Assembly: GCA_028583405.1 (NCBI GenBank)
Contig: CM053260.1
Coordinates: forward strand, 12,174,660-12,238,659
Direction of reading: 5' to 3'
Length of the DNA: 64,000 bases
Origin: Pogonophryne albipinna
Taxonomy: Eukaryota; Chordata; Actinopteri; Perciformes; Artedidraconidae
This document shows, one piece after another, positions 35,601 to 47,600 of this stretch. The notes below the pieces were generated by a model. That model did not search any database. It worked only from the letters and a program-made list of their open reading frames with translations, and was not told the DNA's origin. Every line of letters starts with the position of its first letter. Positions within the stretch are counted from its first letter, which is position 1. The translations under genes and the position numbers were made by a program.

Positions 35601-38600
35601 GAAGCCATATGACGGGCGGCCGTTACCAAGACACAGAGGCCTTGGTGGAGGACTTTTCCCTCATGTTCAACAATGCCTGCATTTACAACGAGCCGGAGTC
35701 TCTGATCTACCGCGATGCTCTGGTGCTGCACCGGGTGCTGCTGGAGACACGCAAACAACAGGAGGGGGGCGAGGACTCTGTGCCCGCTGCGGTGGGTCCT
35801 CTGGTGCGAGAGCTGATCCGGAACCTGTTTGTGTCCGTGATGGGCCACCAGGACGAAGAGGGCCGATGCTACAGTGACTCTCTGGCTGAGATCCCCGCTG
35901 TGGATCCAGCAGCCCCCGAGAAACCACCGCTTAACTTTGATGTCATCAGGATGAACGTGGACCGAGGCCGCTACAGGAGGCTGGACGTCTTTCAGGAACA
36001 CATGTTCGAAGTGCTCGAGAAAGCAAGGAGGCTACACAGGTATATTTGAGTAAAACTAAAGTGTGGGCTTATAATAATAATATTGGGAGGGATGAAACCC
36101 TCTTTAATGGTCACAAATGCAGAGCACACGGTGACATTTGTTCTCTGCATTTAACCCATCCTAGTGCCAGGAGTCTAGTACTAGGAGCAGTGGGCAGCTA
36201 TTGCACAATGTAGAAACAAACGAAAAATCTGAGAAAACGGGAGAAAACGCACTTTTTCATGTTTCAAATATAATAATAAAGCTTTATTTATATAGCACTT
36301 TTCATCCAACTCATGCAGCTCAAAGTGCTTTACAAAATGACACATCACAAGTTAAAAACAAACAACAAGAAATTCCCCTCAAATGCAGCAAAATATAACA
36401 TTTGATCAGATGGACACAAGGAGGTCAAATGTATGATAAATAAAATAAATAATGGTTTCTCTCTGACAGATAAGACACAAGACAACTGAGTCGATACAAC
36501 AATATCAAATATAAAAAATACTATAAAAGCCCATAAAACAAAGTGAACAAATAGGTACAACAGAAATAAAAAGATTAAAACAATATAAAGGTAGGTAAAT
36601 AATAAAGACTAAAAGAACATTTAAAGTGTGGGGGGGGGGGGTTGCTAATAAAAAGCTAATGTAAAAAGATGTGTCTTTTAGCTGTTTAAAAATGCTTTTT
36701 TAGATTTATTTTATCCATTCGTGATTAACTGCAATACCCTTTTGTAGTTCTTCTGTTCTTACAGGCCTCCTATGGTCCTTATTACAAGGTTTTACTCAAT
36801 TAAAATAAAACAATACAAGTCAACAATAAGATTGAATCAACTACTGAAATCCTCGCTTGTATATGTTTGCCATTTCTGTCCAGTGTTATATGCTTACAAA
36901 CAACTCTTAAGAGCCCTTCAGATTTGTTTTTGTCTTTACATTGAAATGATATGATGTCTAATTGCACTCTTTTAAATATTTAATTATGCCCAAGTGTCTT
37001 ATTTTTAGTCTACTGTAACACATGTGTTCTTTCTTGCTGAAAAACTGGTGCTTCAGATAACAGAGCGATAATCTCCATTGAAAGCCAAAGCGTTCAAAAC
37101 TGTTTTTAAGTCATATGTTTTATGCATTTGCAGGACCGACTCTGAGATCTTTGAGGATGCAGTGGAACTTCAACAGTTTTTCATTAAGATCAGGGATGAG
37201 CTATGCAAGAACGGAGAGATCCTGCTCTCCACTTCTCTAAACTACACCTCAAAGCACCTGCACAGCGACGTGGAGCAGGAAAAGAGGGAGAAGGTCCCCA
37301 AAGAGATGGAGGAAGACAAGCTAAAGGAAGAGGAGGAGGAGGAAAACAAAGGTGTGTGTCTGTGAACATCAGGCACAATACACAGGGTTGAGGAAGATGG
37401 TCAAATGTTAATGTGGTATTCATTTGAAATAATTCTATATTTCTTATCCAAAGAGGGTGAAAAAGCCAAGGACCTGCCAGGAGAGAAGTGGCAGTCGGAG
37501 TCTGAGACGGAGCGCGTGTACATTCAGAGCTGCAGCTTTGAAAACAGCACCTACCACGTCGGGGACTTCGTCTATGTGGAGCCGTCTGAGCCCAAACTCA
37601 AGCCGCACATCGTCTGTATCGAACTAATGTGGGAGGATGAAGCAGGTAACATCAGTTACTAACTCATAAACAGCTATTTATCTTACTATCACACACCCAA
37701 GTCAACATTATTTTTTATTTATTTTAATCGTTTATTTGGCACGGACAATGCACAGCGATGAACACTTAAAACATTAAAAATGTGTCAAGCGTAACAGTGC
37801 CAGATTTAGCTTTGAGCTCATTTCCATCCGCAGTCCCTCACATAAAACATTTAAGAAGTTTACATTTTACAAACATAGCAAAAAACAAAATACATGATAT
37901 ACAAAAAGTGCAAAAGAGCAAGAGCAGCACACACAAGTATTTATGACATGGTAATAGAATATAGCAGCTACGACATGTAAAGTGCAAGAGAAGATACAAG
38001 AGCTACCTAAAGTGCAAGAGGAGATACCCCTGTGTTAAAGTGCATTTAGTGGTGATAGAAAAGTCTGTTTGTTTCTCATCCATTCTTTGAGTTGACCTTT
38101 GAAGCTATTGAGAGTGAGACAATCCCGTATCTCAGTTGGGAGGCTATTCCAGAATGAGCTACCTTTAATGGAGAGGACATTTTGTCCAAAAGTTGTCCGG
38201 TGGACCTCACAGTCTCCTCTGGTTTCTGACCTAGTGCAGCGTCCAGTGTGCTTTTTGTGGATGAATTCCCCTCAGGTATGAATGTGGCTTTCTGTCAAAC
38301 ACCTGGATAGCTCTCTTGTACAGCTGTTCTATGGGTTTCAGGTTTGTGGCACAAGCAAACGACCAGTTTGTCAAACAGTATTCAATGTGGGATAGAATCA
38401 TACAGTGGAGGTATGACTTTGCAGCATTGACAGTTAAGAAAGCTCTAATTTGTTTAAAAGGTTGCAAGTTGAATTTAATGGTATTTGATACTTTCTTAAT
38501 GTGTTTCTTAAAAGTCAGGTAAATTAATAGGTCAATTGTTTTTGGAAAGAACACTAAACTAACTTTTTAGTAGATGTTTTTAATTTTTTTTACTTAAAGG

Positions 38601-41600
38601 GCACCTATTATGCAAAATCCACTTGTTCATGTCTTTTATACATAAACATGTGTCCCCTCTGTGGAAAGAGATTCTGAAAGTTTCAGGAGAAAAGACCCCC
38701 TCTCTTTTTGTCCTGATCCATTTATATAAAAACCTGTCTGAAAATGAGCTGATCAGATTTTGGTCACTTTATGATGTCATAACGATGTTTTGGCGTGTGT
38801 AACCATTAGCCAATCACCAACCAAGGTAACCCCCACCCACCCCCACCCTTATCACCTGAATCTCCTCCTAGAGCACCATTGTGTTATCACATTGGTTGCG
38901 TGGGGAGTGGCTCCTTATTTTCATCTAAAGTAACAGACAGAGAATCAGCACTTTTGAAACAGGGCTGAAACAGAGGAGATTATGGGATGCTACAATGAGT
39001 GATCTGTTTGGTATTTGGAGCCAAACACTTCAGAGACATGTTTGTATATATCTGAGACCTGTAATATATTGATGAAAAACACTATAATAGGGGACCTTTA
39101 ATGTGTCTCAAATGTTTTGAAAAAAGTAATCGGTCTTGTATTGATTAATTGTTAATGCTTTATATGTAAAGGTGGGAAGTGGCTCCATGGCTGCTGGTTC
39201 TACAGGCCAAGTGAAACCTTTCACCTGGCAGCTCGCAAGTTTCTGGAGAAGGAAGTCTTCAAGAGCGACTACTACAACAAAGTGTCCATCAGTAAGGTTC
39301 TGGGCAAATGCGTTGTCCTGTTTGTGAAGGTAAGACCCTCTAGAATAACAAACGGAAAGTCGTTTTTGGTTTACACACAAATCTGTTCCACTAATCACAA
39401 CTCTGTTTCTGTCATCTTTAGGATTATTTCAAGATGCAACCTGAGGGCTTTAGAGCCGAGGACGTGTACATCTGCGAGTCCCGTTACGCTGCCAGGAACA
39501 AGTCGTTCAAAAAGATCAAGATATGGGCCGTGCCTCCCAGCACTCTGAAGCTGGTTCCTCGCGAGGTGCCGCTGCCGGTTGTCCGCGTTGCGTCCATGTT
39601 TGCCAAGCCTGACCAGGACAAACTGACCATTTCATATGCAGGCAGTGGCGGTTTTATTGACAAGGTGAGAGGAAACGTCATTCTCTAGGGTTAGGACATG
39701 GCAATATATACACTTTGTTGATTTGTATTTATCCCTTTATGACATTAAGATAAGATGTATTACTTCACTTGTGTCTTTAACAGGAACATTTGCTCTAAAA
39801 AGGTTAATGTTCCTCTCAACTACTTGTAATCCTGTGTTATCCAAATGATAGGTACAGAAGTTGAGGGAATACCAGATTTGAGTATTGAGCAAACTTAGGC
39901 ATCCCCAAACAGGACACAAGTCCTTTAGTCTGCTCTAGTTCTAAATGAAAAATCCAATTAAATCTGCAGTAAGATAAGAAGTACTTTATTGATCCCAATA
40001 TGGGAAATGTTTGCATTGCATCAGCCTAAAAAGACATCGCATTGTACATTACAAATGTAAAGACTAGAAATAAACATTCCAAAATGTAATTTAAAAAAAT
40101 GAATAAGACACATGGAGCTGCTGCAACAGGTCTAGCATGGCGCCAACAGCAGGGGACATCGTCTCCTAGCGAGAGCCCGGTCGACTAGTCCAGTCAGGGG
40201 ATTCATTAGCTCACAGCGTGGTAGCAGGCATGCCCTGACATGGGCTGGGGGAGCAGAGGAGTTGTTAGTTTTCAGAATGAATGTTTGTTTGTCACTATAT
40301 GAATAAACACCTGAGTCCTCTGTGTGTCCTTGTCTATTCGCTCAGGACAGAGAAGAGGTCATTATGGAGATGAGTGGAGCAGAGCCCGGCTGTCAGCACT
40401 TTGAACAGCAACGCCACAACAACATGTGGTTTAAAGTGGGAGACTGCGTTTACATCCAGTCACATGGTCTGTCAAAGCCCCGGGTTGCCAGGTTGGTGAA
40501 AATACTTCTTTTTGTTTTACCACTGATTCAAATTGATGTGACATGGTCGCTAAATGATTATTATTGAGTTATTGGCTACTGTTTACATGTCTCTCTTTAC
40601 TGCGCTGCAGGATAGAGAAGCTGTGGGCAAAGAGCGGATCTACCTTCTTCTTCGGACCCATCTTCATCCACCCTGAGGAAACGGAGCACGAACCTACAAA
40701 GATGTTCTACAAGAGAGAAGTGTTTCTGAGCCATCTGGAGGAGACCTTGCCCATCACCTGTGTCATAGGTACTGCTTTATCATCATCAGTTCACACATCT
40801 CAGTGAGCCTTCATCAGGGTTCCTGCAGGGTTCTAAAAAGTCTTATCAGGGTTCATACGGGTGCTTGAAATTTGACGTGGTGTTTTCAAGGTTGGGAAAG
40901 TGCTTGAATTTTGGGAATGGTGCTTGAAATTGAGAAAGTGCTTGAAAATGTAAATGCTTTACTTTTACAATAAATTGCTGTCTGACTGAATAGTTAGCTT
41001 TTTAGATTAAAAGAAAAGAATTGCTTCGCTTCTACATAAAACAGCTCCGCTGCGGCCTTCCCGCTCTATGCGCGCGACCTGCAAGTGTTTGTGTTACGTG
41101 TGACCTGGGCATTCTGATGAGAGTGATAGATGACTGTGTGCCAGGAGGTTGCAATTTCAACGAGCGTTGGCTAGCAGAAGACAAATACAAGCCATGGCTA
41201 AGACGAGGGTCAAGCCCTCGAGTAGCCTCCTGCAAAGTTTGCAAAAATAACGATGCGAGAGTCTGCGCTGACGAGCCACATGAAAGGTACGCCGTAGTAG
41301 AGCATTTTAGATTAGGCTAACGTTGCATGTTACGTTTGTTTAAGCTAATGTTAGCGAGCTGAATAGCGAACTCGATTGAGGGATAATAATAATTGCAGGG
41401 GACAATCATTTCAGAGGAGCGTACCTATGTTATGTGCGTTACAGTCGCCATCCTGTGGTGTTCAGAGGATGAAGCACTCACGGCATTTCGTGTTATAGTC
41501 ACGAAATATAATCTATTGATTCGACACAGAGCGATTTTGAAAGCAATGTATTTCTACTGGTAGTATGTTTCGTGCCTAAACCAAATGTGACTTGATCTAT

Positions 41601-44600
41601 CGAAATCAGTCACATTGACCCGAAGACACATTTTCGTTTGTATTACTGGTCTGGGGGAAGCTCGCGAGTGTGTTTGTGTATTTTTGCGTTTGTGTACCGG
41701 GGAAACACTTACAAGAAACACCGGCTGTTGTTATGCTTGCTGTGATGTTACATTAGTCCGTTATCTGCTTGTAATTATGCCGTTACAAGCTTCAAAGTTG
41801 TATTTATCATCTGAATTTGCCGAAACAAGTTTAATATTCTGAAAGCCAAGACTTTGTTTATTTGAAAACAGATGAAAACAAACTGTCTTTTATATAAAAT
41901 TGAAGTATTATACAAGTAAAACTACATTTTGCTTTAATCCCATGTAATTGTAGAAGAAACAGTCTTCCTTTGAAGATGTATAAGTCAGGTGTCTTGAGTA
42001 GTCAAAATGACCTACAAATCATTGTAAGGCAAGTTTATTTATATAGCACTTTTCAACACAAGGTAATTCAAAGTGCTTTACAAAAAATGAAAGACATTAA
42101 GAAAATGGCATTTAAAATCAGTCATTAAAAAGAAAAGCTAATAAAATAAACATTAAAAGAAAAAATACATGGATAAAAGTTACAGTGCAGTCTAAGATAT
42201 GAATAGTTCAATTAAAAGCAGCGGCAAAAAGAAAAGTCTTTAGTCTGGATTTAAAAGTCGGAGTTGCAGCGGATCTGCAGTTTTCTGGGAGTTTGTTCCA
42301 GATATTTGGAGCATAATAACTGAACACTGCTTTTCCATGTTTAGTTCTGACTCTGGGGACAGAAAGCTGACCAGTCCCTGTAGACCTGAGAGATCTGGAT
42401 GGTTCATAATTTAGCAGTAGGTCAGAAATGTATTTTGGGCCTAAACCATTCAAAGCTTTATAAACCAGCAGCAGTATTTTGAAATCTATTCTTTGACACA
42501 CAGGAAGCCAGTGTAAAGACTTCAGAACAGGAGTGATGTGATCCACTTTCTTAGTGTTAGTGAGGACTCGAGCAGCGGCGTTCTGAATCAGCTGCCGCTT
42601 TCTAATAGGTTTTTTTGTGAGACCTGTGAAGACACCATTGCAGTGGTCGAGTCTACTGAAGATAAAAGCATGGACAAGTTTTTCCAAATCCTGCTGTGAC
42701 ATTAGTCTTTTAATCCTAGATATGTTCTTTAGGTGATAGTAGGCTGATTTAGTAACTGTTTTAATGTGACTGTTGAAACTCAAGTCAGAGTCCATGACTA
42801 CACCTAGATTTCTGGCTTTATCTGTTGTTTTGAACATTGCAGACTGAAGCTCAGCGCTAACTTTTAAACGTTCTGCCTTGGCTCCAAAAACCATTACCTC
42901 AGTTTATCTTTGTTTAATTGGAGAAAGTTCTGACACATCCAGTCATTGATTTGTTCAATGCACTTACTCAGTGTTTGAATTGGAGCATAGTCTCCTGGTG
43001 AAATTGTTACGTAAATGTGTGTGTCATCCGCATAGCTATGGTAACTTATTTTGTTGTTTTTCATTATCTGAGCCAGTGATAGCATGTAGATGTTAAAGAG
43101 AAGAGGCCCCAAGATGGAGCTTTGAGGAACCCCACATGTCATATTTGTCAACTCAGATGTGTATTTACCTATAGAAACAAAGTTGTTTCTGTCCTTTAAG
43201 TAGGATTCAAACCAATCAAGAACTGTTTCCGAAAGTCCCACCCAGTTTTCCAGTCGGTCTAGTAATATGTTGTGGTCAACAGTGTCAAACGCAGCACTGA
43301 GATCTAATAATACTAACACTGAAGTTCTGCCACTGTCTGTGTTTAAGTGGATGTCATTGAAGACCTTTACAAGAGCAGTCTCAGTGCTGTGGTTTGGACG
43401 AAAGCCTGACTGGAACACATCGAAACAGTTATTTAAATGCAAGAAATTACTCAACTGTTGAAAAACAACTTTTTCAATGATTTTACCTAGAAATGGGAGG
43501 TTTGATATGGGCCTGTAATTGTTCATTACTGAAGCATCTAGATTATTCTTTTTTAAGAGCAATTTAATGACTGCAGTTTTCAGGGCCTGTGGAAAAATAC
43601 CTGAGTGAAGAGATTTGTTTACTATATGAAGTAGATCTGAGGCCATGCAAGGCAAAACATCTTTGAAAAATCCTGTTGGAATAATATCAAGGCAGCAGGA
43701 GGAGGTTTTCAGAAGTTGTATAATGTCCTCTAGGTTTTTATCATTAATCTGATGGTATTGTGTCATGGTGTTTGAATTGATGTTAAGTGGACACAGAGAC
43801 AACACATTTGCTCTTCCTGATGGAGAGGCACTGACTGCTTGTCTGATTTTCTGAATTTTGTCAGTGAAGAAGGAGGCAAAATCATTGCACGCCCTGGTGG
43901 ATAGAAATTCAGAGGCTACTGACACTGGGGGGTTAGTTAGTCTGTCGACGATAGCAAACAAGGCACGTGCGTTGTTTTTGTTTTTGGCAATGATGTCAGA
44001 GAAGAACGATTGTCGTGCGTTTTTCAATTCCAAATTATAAAGGATAAGTCTCTCGTTGTGAGTCTATTTCTATGCAGCTCTGCGTGATTTTGTGGCTACA
44101 ATTCAGGCTAATACGCTACCAGAGGTAGAATAAGTACTCAGATATTGTACTTGAGTAAAAGTAGAAGTACTCAGATCTTGTACTTGAGTAAAAGTAGAAG
44201 TACTCAGATCTTGTACTTGAGTAAAAGTAGAAGTACTCGGATCTTGTACTTGAGTAAAAGGAGAAGTACCAGAGTGTAGGAATACTCTGTTACAAGTAAA
44301 AGTCCTGCATTCATAATGTTACTCAAGTAAAAGTAGAAAAGTATTCTCATCAAAATATAGTTAAAGCAGCGACAGTAAAAGTATTCATTGTTTGATTGGT
44401 CCATTTCAGAATAATATATATGATATGTTTTATAAAGATTGATCATTAAAGTGTTCTCAAAGCTGGTAAAGGTGCAGCTAGTTTGAATGACTTTGTATAC
44501 TGCAGGGTAGTTTGTGAATTTACTCCAGGTGGAACTCAAGTCTGATTTAACACTTGATTATATTTCACATCATTCATCCACATCTGTGAAGTAACTAAAG

Positions 44601-47600
44601 GTATTAAATACATGAAGTGGAGTAGAAGTACACCATTTACCTCTGACTTATGTTCACTGCCAACCTAAAAGTACCTCAACAATAGTAATCAATAATGTAT
44701 TGAAAAGTTATTTGGCTGATTGTTTTATATTGGCTCAGCCAGGTTATATGGGAGGCCCAGTCTACGTACAGATCACTCATTTTGAAATATTAAACTTAGT
44801 TTTCTTTACTTTAATTGTTCATCCTCGTGTAGAAGGCTATCACGAAACACACATTTGGTTGTTTATAGCATAAAGAACATCTGATTTAATGTGAGGTAGG
44901 GAAATAATCATTTGAGTATGTGTATATAAATATGTAATTTACAACAGCTGTAAGATGCTTGAAAAGCTTGAAAATGCACCTTGAAAATGCTTGAAAAGTG
45001 CTTGAATTTGACTTTGGAAAAGGTGTAAGAACCCTGTCTTTGGGAATCCATGAGTCTAATAATAAGGCCTTAAAGGGGGGGTAGGTAAGTTTGAGAAACC
45101 GGCTCGAGATACACTTTTTGTTATATTCCATGGAATGCTCTTAACATCCCGATAGCAATGCATATCTTAAGTGCTTTGACAAAAAATCCATAAAAAAAAT
45201 TCATCTGTGGAAGCCGTAATACTGTAAAAAGTACGACCAATCCGTTTAGCGATTGCCGTCCTGTCTGTCAGCCTTCCATCTCGTGCACGCACAAATGTAT
45301 CTCGTGCCCTCATTGGGCGTGCCGTCATTGGGCGTGCATTGCAGCAGTACTTCAATGACTCGCCAGCAACAGGCGGCCACTTTCACCATGGCAGAGTTAG
45401 GTTCAACATCGTCTACTGGTGGCAAAAGAAATAATGTAACGGAGCAAATTAGGAACAAAAACAAAGTGGAAACTAGGAGAATTCAAACCAGAGTCAATAT
45501 CGGAGTTGCTTTTCAACGATGGCGACAACTGATGCAACACACCTATGGGGGTTATTCCCTATCTTTATTCAAGAGCGTGGTATTTAAATTTGAGAGCATA
45601 CTTTATGTATTTATTTCCCTCAAACCCTGTCCTCGCACTCAAATAGTGCCTGCTTGCACTTAGATTTGCTCTGCTTCTGCTCAAACTGTAGGCTTGCACT
45701 CAGAAATATTGCTGCTTACGGATTTTTTCTGCTCTCAGATTTATTCTCTGCGCGCTCGAAACTTTTGTGCAACAATCCTGTCAAAATCCCTCAACCAATA
45801 GGAGGCCAGGTGTCCTTGCGGGTGCGTTCGTTTTACTTATTACAGCGTCCCGTAAGGGCGGTTACTCTTTGGTTTGTCTTTGGTGCGATGACAGGGTTTG
45901 AGTGAAGGAAATCAATAAAGTATGCTCTCAAATGTAAATACCACGCTCTTGAATAAAGATAGGGAATAACCCCCATACACACCGAGTTGAAATCTGACGC
46001 CGTGGTCGCTCTTTTTCTCTTGAACAGGTTTTGTATGGTTTACAATTCCCCTGAACTATATAGCCAACCTAAGTCATGTGCGCGTTCATGTGTGTTGGAG
46101 GAGGTGCTCTGTAAGGAAGTCTGAAGGAAGGGGCGGATTCTTTTCGGCTGTGTACTTTCAAATTTTAGTGCACTCGAGCCGGTTTCTCAAACTTACCTAC
46201 CCCCCCTTTAATTGCTATAAACATATCTTCAATTAATATTTCAATATCTTGCTATGACAAAAGAAGACGGAAATGATTAATCGTTTTCTGGCGTGAAATG
46301 AATACATCTCAAAATGTTGGGAATTGTATTTATTCAAAATCATTAACCAAAGGAGTTGCACATTAACGCCATGTATATTCAGCATTTATTTTTCCTTAAG
46401 CAACCCTGTTTAATGTCACGCATAAAAAAAAAAAAAAATTATATTCACTTTGCTTTTTTTATAAATTGACCTCCCATTACTCCTGACTTCTGACTCTACT
46501 TTTCACATTTTATGAACATACAAGTTTATGTGTCCCCTCTTCTCTCCAGGCAAATGTATGGTGTCCTCCTTTAAGGACTTCCTGTCCTGCAGACCTACCG
46601 AGGTTGCCGAGGAGGATGTGCTGCTGTGCGAGAGCCGCTACATCGACACAGAGAAGCAGATGAAAAAGTTCAAGGGTCTGAAACGCTTCTCCTACTCTTC
46701 CAAAGTGGTGGAGGACGAGGTCTTCTACTTCAGGTTGGTCCGTCAGCAGAGCACCGTTTCTATTCAAAGAAGTTTCCTGCCTAGTCTGATTTCCGTGTTT
46801 GTTCTCTTTTGTGCTTGGCGCAGGAAATTGATGGTGCCACAGAAGGAAGCATCTCCCTTATTGGACAAGAAGATCAGCGAGCTTGAGGTCAAACTGGCAG
46901 ATGTAGAGGACGATGATATCGAAGACATGGAGGACGAATTGGACGCTCCACGGACGCCTTCGATGCCTCAGATGCAAACCCCTATTACCAGCGATATGGA
47001 CTCCATTAATTACACTCCCTCTCAGGTACCTTCAAAGACCTTAACCCAAGAAGTGAGAATCTTTTATCCAAATTCTCCTATAAGTTTAAATAAACCTGTC
47101 TGCTTTTTGAATGTCAACAACGTCTTTTTTCCCCCTGAAGACTACTCCCAAGGTGAAGGGCTTATCCAAGAAGGAAGGGGCCAAAAGGAAGATCAACATG
47201 AGTGGGTATATCTTGTTCAGCAGTGAAATGCGAGCGGTCATCAAAGCTCGACACCCAGACTTCTCCTTCGGTGAGCTGAGTCGCCTCGTGGGCACCGAGT
47301 GGAGGAACCTCGAGTCTACCAAGAAAGTGGACTATGAAGGTGAGAAGAAGCAACTTGTGTGTGTGAGAAAGTTCTCTAAAGTGAACTGAAGTTAAAACAG
47401 GATTTGTTTTTATTTCAGAACGTGCAGCCAAAATCGTGGATCAACAGGAGCGGGAGAGACCCCACCCGAAGCAAGCGTCCCCTAGAGCAGGTACCCCTGT
47501 AGGAGCACTGATGGGGGTGGTGCCTTCGCCTAGCACAATGGGAATGATAAACCAGACCATGACACCTGTGTCAGGTAACCCCTCTCAGAGAAAGCACAAG

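Larger units (their letters stand above)
37454..40768 (+). other. pbrm1: pbrm1 exons 17-21 encoding BAH domain 1 and most of BAH domain 2
   Basis: BAH1 (about residues 920-1050) has [40 protein letters not shown] and [14 protein letters not shown]2 (from about 1,110, finishing in exon 22 at 46,550) has [20 protein letters not shown] and [20 protein letters not shown]. The pair are protein-interaction modules of PBAF. The 5.8-kb intron 21 splits BAH2. Confidence 0.88.
40847..45036 (+). mobile_element. Large hAT-like remnant, host of later insertions
   Basis: The left end CAGGGTTCATACGGGTGCTT and right end AAAGGTGTAAGAACCCTG are inverted partners over CAGGGTTCnTAC. Both ends have TGCTTGAAA-rich subterminal repeats. 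Near the left end, a frame at 41,021-41,320 encodes [19 protein letters not shown] followed by a C-x2-C motif, resembling the BED-like zinc-finger start of hAT transposases. The catalytic part is not visible. A LINE and a MITE sit inside it. It lies in pbrm1 intron 21. Confidence 0.65.
45070..46211 (-). mobile_element. TTAA-flanked element of MITE family 2, long copy carrying an exon
   Basis: TTAA at 45,070-45,073 and 46,208-46,211 bracket ends AGGGGGGGTAGGTAAGTTTG and its inverted partner. The inverted ends extend at least 36 bp through CCGGCTCGAG. It is the same family as 22,694-23,076 but about 330 bp longer after removing a nested insertion. The extra part includes a coding-like stretch starting [16 protein letters not shown]. 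It lies in pbrm1 intron 21. Confidence 0.85.

Noticed and set aside
35456..36001. 181-codon minus-strand frame
   Set aside because: It is the antisense of pbrm1 exon 15, which encodes bromodomains 5 and 6 on the plus strand.
45653..45905. 83-codon frame inside the nested MITE
   Set aside because: It is contained within a 430-bp non-autonomous element between long TIRs and shows no transposase motif.
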